A program made the translations under genes and the position numbers. Under the pieces are notes generated by a model that saw nothing but the letters and a program-made list of their open reading frames with translations, was not told the DNA's origin and searched no databases. From the NCBI GenBank assembly GCA_002482685.1, contig DLGL01000009.1, positions 13,176-30,990 on the forward strand: 17,815 nucleotides of DNA, written 5' to 3'. Below, in pieces: positions 5,611-11,204 of this stretch (position 1 is its first letter; each line of letters starts with the position of its first letter). The stretch comes from Bacteriovoracaceae bacterium UBA7695 (GTDB taxonomy: Bacteria; Bdellovibrionota; Bacteriovoracia; Bacteriovoracales; Bacteriovoracaceae).

Positions 5611-6561
5611 ATGAAAACAAAATATATCCTCCTCTTAGCTTTGATATTTTCTCTGATGGGCTGCCAGTCTAAGGAGGCCAGTGACATTATTAAAAACACT
5701 GGTGATACAGGAGGCGCTTCCGGAGGGGGGACTACTGGTGGAAGTGGAGGGACTGCAGGCGGAGGTGGAGGTGGTGTGAGCTGCCCTTCAGGCTATGTAC
5801 TTGTTCCTGCTAACGCTGCAGTTGATGTTGCTTCACCATTCTGTGTAATGGAAGTTGAGGCCAGAAATAATGGTGGACTCCCGGGTACTAATCCATTGTC
5901 GTCACCCTGGACTAATATTACCCAAACTGCTGCGCGAGCGGCCTGTGATGCTTTGGATCCGGTGACCCATAAGTATGCGCTTATATCCAATCCTGAATGG
6001 ATGGCGCTTGCAAGGAACATTGAGGCCCAAGGTGAAAACTGGAGTTCCGGAATTGCGGGGTCAGGCTGTTTGAAGGCTGGGAATTCCGGTGCCGATACTC
6101 TTTGTTTATACAATCATAATACTTTCACGATTGATTTCGGCGCTCTGAGTAGCCGAAATTCAAAAGCGAGTCATGTCTTAAGTAATGGTTCTGTGGTCTG
6201 GGATCTTGGAGCGAATCTCCAGGAGTGGGTGGACTGGAATGTTCCCAATAATAAGCTTTACCTCTCTGATTATGCTGGACCAGTTCATTGGGCAACGATT
6301 GGTTATTCGGACCTAGGTGCAAGAGGTGTTTTTCCGAATAATGTTATGCCTGTGAAAACCTGGAGGCCAACATATTACACTCTAGATATCGATGAAGGTA
6401 TGAGTGATTACGTATCTGGGTATGAAGGCACAGGCGGAGCTGCGCTACGGGGCGCGCATTATGCATTTCAATTCAGGGCCGGGATTTATCATTTAGATTT
6501 GGGTAATGAACCAAGTATTTCTGATGCGTACCGTGGCTTTCGTTGTACTTATCACCCTTAA
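5611..6561 (+). CDS. Surface lipoprotein with formylglycine-generating-enzyme-like (SUMF1/C-lectin fold) domain
   Basis: 316 residues. Lipobox L15-M16-G17-Cys18; residues 31-57 are a flexible Gly/Thr/Ser linker; residues 60-314 resemble an FGE-sulfatase/SUMF1-type domain. Supporting segments: GYVLVPANAAV near 61, FCVMEVEARN (78-87) where FGE proteins have a 'fci...EVT' strand, AARAACDAL, ALISNPEWMALARNI, VWDLGANLQEWVDW (197-209; compare GNVWEW) and the terminal YRGFRC. In secreted non-enzymatic members this fold often binds ligands or cell walls. The copper-binding cysteine pair of true FGE is not evident, so enzyme activity is not claimed. AAGGA lies 6 nt before the ATG. Probably co-transcribed with the preceding lipoprotein gene. 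Confidence 0.75.
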   Translation: MKTKYILLLALIFSLMGCQSKEASDIIKNTGDTGGASGGGTTGGSGGTAGGGGGGVSCPSGYVLVPANAAVDVASPFCVMEVEARNNGGLPGTNPLSSPWTNITQTAARAACDALDPVTHKYALISNPEWMALARNIEAQGENWSSGIAGSGCLKAGNSGADTLCLYNHNTFTIDFGALSSRNSKASHVLSNGSVVWDLGANLQEWVDWNVPNNKLYLSDYAGPVHWATIGYSDLGARGVFPNNVMPVKTWRPTYYTLDIDEGMSDYVSGYEGTGGAALRGAHYAFQFRAGIYHLDLGNEPSISDAYRGFRCTYHP

Positions 6562-6665
6562 TTAAACTCTTCTAGTAACTTCAGCCCTTTATACGTTTGG
6601 CGTGGAAGCAAATTCACGCCAGATGAATGCTCATGATTTTTCCTCCTAAAGTTTTCCTCAGCTAT
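6558..6665 (-). pseudogene. Possible decayed or frameshifted small gene, minus strand
   Basis: A 35-codon open frame ends at a TAA (6560-6558) overlapping the convergent lipoprotein gene by 4 bp; its C-terminal part reads LLPRQTYKGLKLLEEFN. In another frame an ATG at 6634 has a perfect AGGAGG (6647-6642) 7 nt upstream but stops after six codons (MSIHLA) at a TGA that overlaps a GTG (6617) opening the long frame. A single-base indel there would join them into a 25-residue ORF. It could be a degraded gene, a sequencing error, or a tiny leader ORF coupled to a 19-codon ORF. No family is recognised. Confidence 0.25.
6598..6621. repeat. 7-bp inverted repeat after the FGE-like lipoprotein gene
   Basis: TGGCGTG (6598-6604) and CACGCCA (6615-6621) with a 10-nt loop, 37 bp after the lipoprotein stop. 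A GC-rich stem like this could terminate the lipoprotein operon, but the only T-run (GATTTTT) is about 14 nt further on, so it is a weak terminator at best. Confidence 0.4.
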
Positions 6666-6704
6666 CTATCATCATCAAAACAAAGAACATCGATCTAATA
6701 TCGT

Positions 6705-6794
6705 GATCGGAAACTTACACTTGATGACGTTGAACAGTTGTCTGACTCCAATTTGAAAATCTCATGCACAAAAGATGATGTGATCATTTTTTAA
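6705..6794 (+). pseudogene. Possible coding fragment in intergenic region, plus strand
   Basis: Between the lipoprotein gene and the gene at 6822, a frame following an in-frame TAA (6696-6698) reads DRKLTLDDVEQL, then SDSNLKISCTKDDVIIF and a TAA at 6792-6794. The amphipathic spacing and polar/hydrophobic mix look like the C-terminus of a real protein, yet there is no start codon with a ribosome binding site. A neighbouring frame (NKEHRSNIVIGN) runs into it, as if a frameshift separated them. Chance cannot be excluded. No family is recognised. Confidence 0.2.
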
Positions 6795-6821
6795 AAACAA
6801 TAATATCCTTAGGAGTAATTT

Positions 6822-7178
6822 ATGAAATCACTACTGGCCGTTGTTTCTCTCATGTTCGTTATTAGCTCAAGTGCTTTTGCCGCACAAAAAAGAATTGAGT
6901 GTATGTCTAAAAACAAGCTCGTACATGTGGGCCTCGTTGGATCAAATTCTGATTTTGATACTGTAGAAACGCTTACCATCATCAAAGGTGGACTGTTTGG
7001 AAAAGACTTACAGGTTCAGAATCCAAACTGTCGGATTGACCTAAGGGAATCGGTACATGGTCCTTTTGTCGTTATAAATTGTGAGGAGCAGAAATTATTA
7101 GTAAACCAATTTCTTACTCAAGGCATTGAAGGACACGGGACTCTTATTGGTGGCCTTCGTTCAGTCAGTCTTGCTTAA
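6822..7178 (+). CDS. Small secreted protein, unknown function
   Basis: 118 residues with a clear Sec signal peptide (MKSLLAVVSLMFVISSSAFA, cleavage before AQKR). The mature part of about 98 residues is beta-rich and contains three cysteines (27, 70, 87), two of which may pair in the periplasm. Its pattern (ECMSKNKLVHVGLVG, VETLTIIKGG, FVVINCEEQKLLV) suggests a small beta-sandwich or barrel, but I recognise no family. AGGAG (6811-6815) lies 6 nt before the ATG. Its 3' end overlaps the convergent cyclic-nucleotide-fold gene by 4 bp. The position between a decayed-looking gap and the Fnr module gives no clue to its role. Confidence 0.8.
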   Translation: MKSLLAVVSLMFVISSSAFAAQKRIECMSKNKLVHVGLVGSNSDFDTVETLTIIKGGLFGKDLQVQNPNCRIDLRESVHGPFVVINCEEQKLLVNQFLTQGIEGHGTLIGGLRSVSLA

Positions 7179-7501
7179 AGCGATCTAAGCAGACACTCTA
7201 TCTTTGAAATTCCTGATTTCGGTATAATTAAAATCTTCGACTGGGCCTCAATTTCAAAGCTGTAGGGGAGTGGTTCATTGTTTAACAGGCACATGACACC
7301 CAACAGTTCATTAGGGCCAAGATTGTAGAGCACAGTTCTTTTTTTTATCAGATTTACACTCCCACTAATAAGCACAAAGCCTATAAGTGGGAGCTGTGCC
7401 TCTGACAGCAGAATATGCTTGCGCTCAAAAAGGAGAACTTCAAAATGCGTCTTCAGGAATGTCATCTCACTTGAGGTGAGTTTTCGGTAAGGAAGATTCA
7501 T
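7175..7501 (-). CDS. Stand-alone cyclic-nucleotide-binding-fold (Crp-like sensor) protein without DNA-binding domain
   Basis: 108 residues matching only the N-terminal beta-roll of Crp/Fnr proteins: LLFERKHILLSEAQ (first strands), LIGFVLISGSVNLIKK (the 'vl.G.v' turn), LYNLGPNELLGVMCLLNNE (the 'l.pGd.lG...l' segment) and IEAQSKILIIPKSGI (final strands). It ends where the C helix and helix-turn-helix would begin, so it cannot bind DNA in the Crp manner. The cAMP phosphate-binding RS pair is absent. A role as a partner or decoy of the adjacent Fnr is possible (inference). The ATG at 7501 lacks a ribosome binding site; an internal ATG at 7465 is an alternative. A TGAT-N4-ATCA box lies 36 bp upstream. 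It ends 4 bp inside the convergent gene. Confidence 0.65.
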   Translation of the reverse strand: MNLPYRKLTSSEMTFLKTHFEVLLFERKHILLSEAQLPLIGFVLISGSVNLIKKRTVLYNLGPNELLGVMCLLNNEPLPYSFEIEAQSKILIIPKSGISKIECLLRSL

Positions 7502-7536
7502 CCATTTAGACTAAAACAAATTGAGTTTTGAGAATA

Positions 7537-7548
7537 TGATCCTGATCA
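7537..7548. promoter_or_regulatory. Candidate Fnr/Crp-type box (TGAT-CCTG-ATCA)
   Basis: Matches the core of the Fnr consensus TTGAT-N4-ATCAA and overlaps the 10-bp palindrome CCTGATCAGG (7541-7550). It sits between the fnr stop codon and the start of the stand-alone cyclic-nucleotide-fold gene. Its centre (7542.5) is 41.5 bp from the A of ATG 7501, so a class II start would make that mRNA leaderless, consistent with the missing ribosome binding site. However, the hexamer at the -10 position, TAGTCT, is poor. Confidence 0.5.
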
Positions 7549-7553
7549 GGCAA

Positions 7554-8255
7554 TCAGAAATTTAGGTTGGCGCATTCTAGGAGAGATTTCTCATCAATTA
7601 TATAGATGACCTTGCCGGACTGCTCAATCATACCCTCATCTTTGAGCTCACTCATAAAACGAATGGTTGTTTCTACAGTTGTCCCGATCATTGAGGCCAT
7701 CTCCTCGCGAGTGAGTCGGATTTCTAGACGTGTCTTCTCTCCGTCTGAGACGCCATAAGAAGTTTTAAGGGTCAGCAGAAGTTCTGCTAATCTTTCTTTC
7801 ACTGATTTTTGTGCCATTGAGGCATTGCGAGATTCAGCGGATCCCATTTCGTGACTGAGTTTCTGCATGAGTTGAAAGGCGATGCTTGGTTCTTTTTTGA
7901 TGGCATTGAAAATATAAGATTTATCTATAAAGCAGATGGTTGTCTCTTCGATAGTTGTGGCCGTTGCGGCGTAGTTCTCGTGACCAAAGAGAGAGCGGTG
8001 ACCAAGAACATCCCCGGGTCCTGCAAGCCGGATAATAGACTCCTTGCCATCCGGGCCCATCCGAGAAACTTTTATCTTGCCACTGTTGATGCAGTAAAGA
8101 CCGATAGGGGGATTACCCTGCAGGAAGATGTCGTGACCTTTTTTATAGGTATTCATCACTTTGTTCTGACCCACATCTTTTAGGGCCAGGCTTTCAAGCT
8201 CGCAAAAAATTCCCTTACTTTTTGAATGGCATTTCTCACAATCGGTGTGTTTCAC
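7554..8255 (-). CDS. Crp/Fnr-family transcription regulator, probably Fe-S (Fnr-type)
   Basis: 233 residues. The N-terminal Cys6-x2-Cys9-x8-Cys18, with Cys108 in TTICFIDKS (where E. coli FNR has Cys122 in VCEIP), are the four candidate ligands of an oxygen-labile [4Fe-4S] cluster; E. coli spacing is C-x2-C-x5-C, so the third ligand is less certain. Beta-roll: about 33-110 (KKGHDIFLQGNPPIGLYCINSGKIKV, LAGPGDVLGHRSLFG). Dimerisation helix: about 115-150. Helix-turn-helix: about 181-206, with V194-E195-T-T-I-R199 matching FNR's VETISR, whose Glu and Arg contact TTGAT half-sites. GTG start with AGAGG upstream. Predicted to act as an oxygen- or redox-responsive regulator of the divergent membrane-protein/peroxidase operon and possibly of itself. 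Boxes of the expected type lie on both sides of the gene. Confidence 0.88.
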   Translation of the reverse strand: MKHTDCEKCHSKSKGIFCELESLALKDVGQNKVMNTYKKGHDIFLQGNPPIGLYCINSGKIKVSRMGPDGKESIIRLAGPGDVLGHRSLFGHENYAATATTIEETTICFIDKSYIFNAIKKEPSIAFQLMQKLSHEMGSAESRNASMAQKSVKERLAELLLTLKTSYGVSDGEKTRLEIRLTREEMASMIGTTVETTIRFMSELKDEGMIEQSGKVIYIIDEKSLLECANLNF

Positions 8256-8302
8256 AGTAACCTCTTATGAGTTGTACTCTAACATAAAAATAATGCAAAA
8301 AC

Positions 8303-8344
8303 CTGATCCACATCATGGTTTTGACAACTTTTAACCTTTAGAAT
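8303..8344 (+). promoter_or_regulatory. Fnr box with class II promoter for the DoxX-like/peroxidase operon
   Basis: The box CTGAT-CCAC-ATCAT (8303-8316) is centred at 8309.5. TAGAAT (8339-8344), five of six matches to TATAAT, would set the start at 8351, placing the box at exactly -41.5, the classic position for class II activation by Fnr/Crp. The leader would be 27 nt and include GGAG (8369-8372) before ATG 8378. A TTGACA at 8321-8326 also exists, but only 12 bp from this -10, so it is probably not used with it. On the minus strand the same box lies 48 bp from the fnr GTG; TTGCAT with TACAAC at 16 bp is a weak autoregulated promoter candidate. Confidence 0.6.
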
Positions 8345-8377
8345 GACTTACACGATCTTAATGCCCATGGAGCACCT

Positions 8378-9772
8378 ATGAAATTTCTGCTTTGGCTTCT
8401 CGTCCTTATTCCTCAGGCTTCCCAGGCCCACGTAAAGTGGTTTAGTTCATATGACTTCCAGCAAGCGCCACTAAAATTAACTGATCTTAACCACCCTATA
8501 TTTTGGGGTTTATTCTTGCTTTCAGTTGTTTGTATGCCCCTTCTGGTTTGGTCGGACAAACTAGTTGAAAAGTGCTCCATCTATCAGAAAACCACGGCTT
8601 TCCTCGATCGCTACGCTGAGCAAGGGCCTCTCATTATGAGAGTTGCCATGGGAGCGGTACTTTTAATGTCCTGGCAAGGGGACTCCATCATCGCTCCTGA
8701 AATTATGGTGCCCTCTCCGGTGTGGGGCTGGATTCAGTTTGGACTTGCACTACTTTTACTATCCAAAGAGACCACCTTCATCTCCGGCGTCGGAATGGTT
8801 GTTATTTATTTCATGGGAATCTCAAACCATGGCTTTTTCCACATGCTCGATTACGTGATCTATCTGGCGGTTGGTTTATATTTGATCGTGTCTTACTCAA
8901 AACATGTGAAGCTCAAAAATCTAGATCTCCCTATTCTTTATTCAGGACTGGGATTCTCTCTATGTTGGGTGGCGTTTGAAAAAATCATGTATCCTTATTG
9001 GGGGCTCTCAGTTCTCGCTCAGGCACCAGAATTAACCATGGGTTTAAATCATGAATTCTTTCTTCTTGCCTGCGCCTTCGTTGAATTCTCTTTGGGCTAC
9101 CTTCTGATCATTTGTTTACTTCATAGACCTCTTGCCATCATCGTTACACTGACATTTTTTACAACGACTTGTTTTTTCGGAAAAACTGAAATTATTGGGC
9201 ATACCATTCTTCATGGTGCTCTTTTAGTCTTTATTGTTAAAGGTCCGGGTCACTACTATCAGGCCCCTATTCGTCTTCATAAATCAGTTTGGCTGCGCTC
9301 CCTCTTTGCTGCTGTTAACTTTGTGATCCTTTTTGCCTTGCTGGCCTTCCCTTATCAGAAGATGTCGAGTACGGCCCACGCAGAGGCTTTGGAAAAACGT
9401 CAATCCATGGTTCATCCCAGATTTGATGTGGCAGAAAACGTTGCTCCACCATCAGTCATGCTCCATGCCTCCCAAGACGCGAATGGAGGATGGAATCTTC
9501 ACCTCATGACGTCTAATTTTATCTTCACTCCGGAAAATGCGGGTAGCGGTGATGTCCTGGGTGAGGGGCATGCCCATCTTTATGTGAATGGGAAAAAAGT
9601 CGCCCGTGTTTATAGTAACTGGTTTCACCTGGCACTTCCGAAAGGAAAAGCAAAAGTTAAGGTGAGTCTCAATACAAACTCTCACAAAGACTACTACTTT
9701 CAGGACAAACCCATTGAGCATGAAATTGAATTAGAAGAGGGACGGGCCTCAAATACTCAGCACCAGCATTAA
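8378..9772 (+). CDS. DoxX-like polytopic membrane protein with C-terminal His-rich periplasmic domain
   Basis: 464 residues. Signal peptide 1-17 with likely cleavage SQA/HVKW, leaving a mature N-terminal His. About ten hydrophobic membrane segments span 40-325; the SGVGMVVIYFMGI and MLDYVIYLAVGLYLIV region resembles DoxX-type membrane proteins. Residues about 358-452 form a beta-rich periplasmic domain with TSNFIFTPENAG, GEGHAHLYVNGKKVARVYSNWFHLALPKG and LNTNSHKDY, ending in a QHQH tail. The clustered His (H398, H400, H417, H436) and cupredoxin-like strand pattern suggest metal, perhaps copper, binding (inference). Precise function unknown. The gene heads an operon with cytochrome c peroxidase 10 bp downstream, behind an Fnr-type promoter, so a role in respiratory metal handling or peroxide stress at low oxygen is plausible. 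GGAG precedes the ATG by 5 nt. Confidence 0.75.
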   Translation: MKFLLWLLVLIPQASQAHVKWFSSYDFQQAPLKLTDLNHPIFWGLFLLSVVCMPLLVWSDKLVEKCSIYQKTTAFLDRYAEQGPLIMRVAMGAVLLMSWQGDSIIAPEIMVPSPVWGWIQFGLALLLLSKETTFISGVGMVVIYFMGISNHGFFHMLDYVIYLAVGLYLIVSYSKHVKLKNLDLPILYSGLGFSLCWVAFEKIMYPYWGLSVLAQAPELTMGLNHEFFLLACAFVEFSLGYLLIICLLHRPLAIIVTLTFFTTTCFFGKTEIIGHTILHGALLVFIVKGPGHYYQAPIRLHKSVWLRSLFAAVNFVILFALLAFPYQKMSSTAHAEALEKRQSMVHPRFDVAENVAPPSVMLHASQDANGGWNLHLMTSNFIFTPENAGSGDVLGEGHAHLYVNGKKVARVYSNWFHLALPKGKAKVKVSLNTNSHKDYYFQDKPIEHEIELEEGRASNTQHQH

Positions 9773-9782
9773 GGAAAATAAG

Positions 9783-10817
9783 ATGAATAAGAGATTTTTT
9801 TTTAGCACTCTATTACTTTTAACTTCAGCGAGTGTCTTTGCTGAATTTAAGGCCCTGCCTGATAAGGCGCCAGTTCCGAAAGATAATCCGATGACGCCGG
9901 AGAAAATTGAACTAGGGAAAATGCTCTACTTTGATCCGCGTTTATCTATGGATGGAACGATTTCCTGCAACAGTTGCCACAATGTCATGTTTCACGGTGG
10001 AGATGGCCGACCTGTGGGTGCAGGGATTCATGGGCAGCGTGGGGGAAGAGGTTCACCGACAGTCTGGAACTCAGCTTTCTATAGCGTTCAGTTTTGGGAT
10101 GGAAGAGCTGTGACTTTAGAAGATCAGGCCAAAGGCCCTTTAGTTAATGGGGTTGAAATGGGAATGAGTTCTCATGATCTGGTTATTGAAAGGGTGAGAC
10201 AAATTCCAGGATATATTTCGGCCTTTAAAAAAGTTTTCCCCAAAGAGAAAAATCCATTAACCATCGATAATGTGGCCAAGGCCATTGCGAGCTATGAGAG
10301 GACATTGATTACTCCTAATTCTCCCTTTGATAAATTTATTAAAGGGAATAAAAAGAGTCTTAATCCTCAGCAGATTCGCGGTATGAAGCTGGTGGATTCT
10401 ATAGGTTGCACCTCTTGCCATGCAGGAGAAAATTTCAGTGGAGAGGGGTTTGCTCTGGGCGAAGGAAACTTTCAACCCTTTCCACAAATCCCCGGTTCAA
10501 AATTTGATAAGATGTACGATCTGACGAGTGACCTCGGTAGATATGAAGTGACAAAAAATCCTGAAGATAAAAACAAATGGAGAGTTCCTACATGGAGGAA
10601 TGTGGCCATCAGTGCTCCCTACTTTCACAACGGTAAAGTAAAGACCCTGGATGAAGCGGTCAGAGTGATGGGTAAAACTCAGCTTGATATGGATTTAAAC
10701 GATGCTCAGGTGGCAGATATCGTAGCCTTTTTAAATTCCCTTACCGGTGAGTTTCCAAAACAAACCATGCCACTGCTTCCTCATACTCCAAATTTTTCAA
10801 TTACACCTGATCCGTAA
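9783..10817 (+). CDS. Di-haem cytochrome c peroxidase (CcpA/MauG family)
   Basis: 344 residues, signal peptide ending near SVFA20. Periplasmic enzyme reducing hydrogen peroxide to water with electrons from a c-type cytochrome. Haem c motifs are C62-N-S-C-H66 and C209-T-S-C-H213. Other hallmarks: LGKMLYFDPRLSMDGTISCNSCH; His71 in FHGGDG (candidate distal ligand of the peroxidatic haem); GSPTVWNSAF and FWDGRA; LEDQAKGPLVNGVEMG (containing the conserved Glu region); APYFHNGKVKTLDEAV; and Met296 (candidate axial ligand of the electron-transferring haem) before DLNDAQVADIVAFLNSLTG. The length is usual for bacterial peroxidases. AAGGA lies 7 nt before the ATG, which follows the preceding stop by only 10 bp, indicating an operon driven by the Fnr-box promoter; peroxidase control by Fnr is common in proteobacteria. 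Confidence 0.93.
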   Translation: MNKRFFFSTLLLLTSASVFAEFKALPDKAPVPKDNPMTPEKIELGKMLYFDPRLSMDGTISCNSCHNVMFHGGDGRPVGAGIHGQRGGRGSPTVWNSAFYSVQFWDGRAVTLEDQAKGPLVNGVEMGMSSHDLVIERVRQIPGYISAFKKVFPKEKNPLTIDNVAKAIASYERTLITPNSPFDKFIKGNKKSLNPQQIRGMKLVDSIGCTSCHAGENFSGEGFALGEGNFQPFPQIPGSKFDKMYDLTSDLGRYEVTKNPEDKNKWRVPTWRNVAISAPYFHNGKVKTLDEAVRVMGKTQLDMDLNDAQVADIVAFLNSLTGEFPKQTMPLLPHTPNFSITPDP

Positions 10818-10830
10818 CGACCAGGTGTAA
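10801..10830. terminator. Hairpin at the end of the peroxidase gene
   Basis: TTACACCTG (10801-10809) pairs perfectly with CAGGTGTAA (10822-10830); the stop codon (10815-10817) is in the loop. T-rich sequence (GATTTTTATTTTTT) begins 14 nt downstream, so it is an imperfect intrinsic terminator. It lies between convergent genes and may serve both strands. Confidence 0.45.
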
Positions 10831-10847
10831 TAAAGTTAGGGCGATTT

Positions 10848-11204
10848 TTATTTTTTGATTGTACCGGCCTTAAGTGCTGCTTCAATTTCTTTAAATCCGC
10901 CCATAAGTTTTCCATCGACGAAGACTTGTGGGTAAGTTGGCCATCCACTCCAGAGCTTTATCGCCAGGCGTGGCTTCCACATGGACATGTAGCCACCATA
11001 CTCGAGGTATTTAAAACTGATACCCGCTTCAGTTAAAGCTTGCCGCGCCTTTTTAACGAAGGGGTTTTGTTTCATACCAACGACCACAACTTTATTCGAA
11101 AACACCGTTTCAGCAACTTCGTTAACGACATCCTGGTGATAACCTGAAATGAAAGTTAAGGCTTCTGGGGCAACATTGGCCGGATTTAACAGGGGGCGAC
11201 TCAT
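10848..11204 (-). CDS. Glutaredoxin-like protein lacking all cysteines
   Basis: 118 residues. The fold signals are clear: VVVVGMKQNPFVKKARQALTEAGISFKYLEYGG (strand 1, active-site loop, helix), SGWPTYPQVFVDGKLMGGFKEIEAAL (cis-Pro loop TYPQVF, then GG and the last helix). In glutaredoxins the loop after the first strand reads CPYC or CGFS; here it is QNPFVKK, and the whole protein has no cysteine, so no thiol redox chemistry is possible. An N-terminal extension of about 35 residues precedes the fold. It may bind glutathione or a partner without catalysis (inference). Its ATG overlaps the stop of the upstream ABC exporter gene (ATGA) and has AAGGAG 5 nt upstream, so translation is coupled to the exporter; an exported thiol-linked substrate is one possible link. 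Confidence 0.8.
   Translation of the reverse strand: MSRPLLNPANVAPEALTFISGYHQDVVNEVAETVFSNKVVVVGMKQNPFVKKARQALTEAGISFKYLEYGGYMSMWKPRLAIKLWSGWPTYPQVFVDGKLMGGFKEIEAALKAGTIKK

Noticed and set aside
6774..6786. TGATGTGATCA near the gene at 6822 as an Fnr or Crp box
   Set aside because: The half-sites are separated by 3 rather than 4 bases and no matching -10 is placed downstream.
7851..8183. 110-codon plus-strand frame opposite the Fnr gene
   Set aside because: The minus frame has full Crp/Fnr architecture; the plus frame is an antisense shadow.
9452..9721. 89-codon minus-strand frame opposite the periplasmic domain of the DoxX-like gene
   Set aside because: The plus-strand frame has clear domain structure and operon context; the minus frame has no ribosome binding site or recognisable motif.
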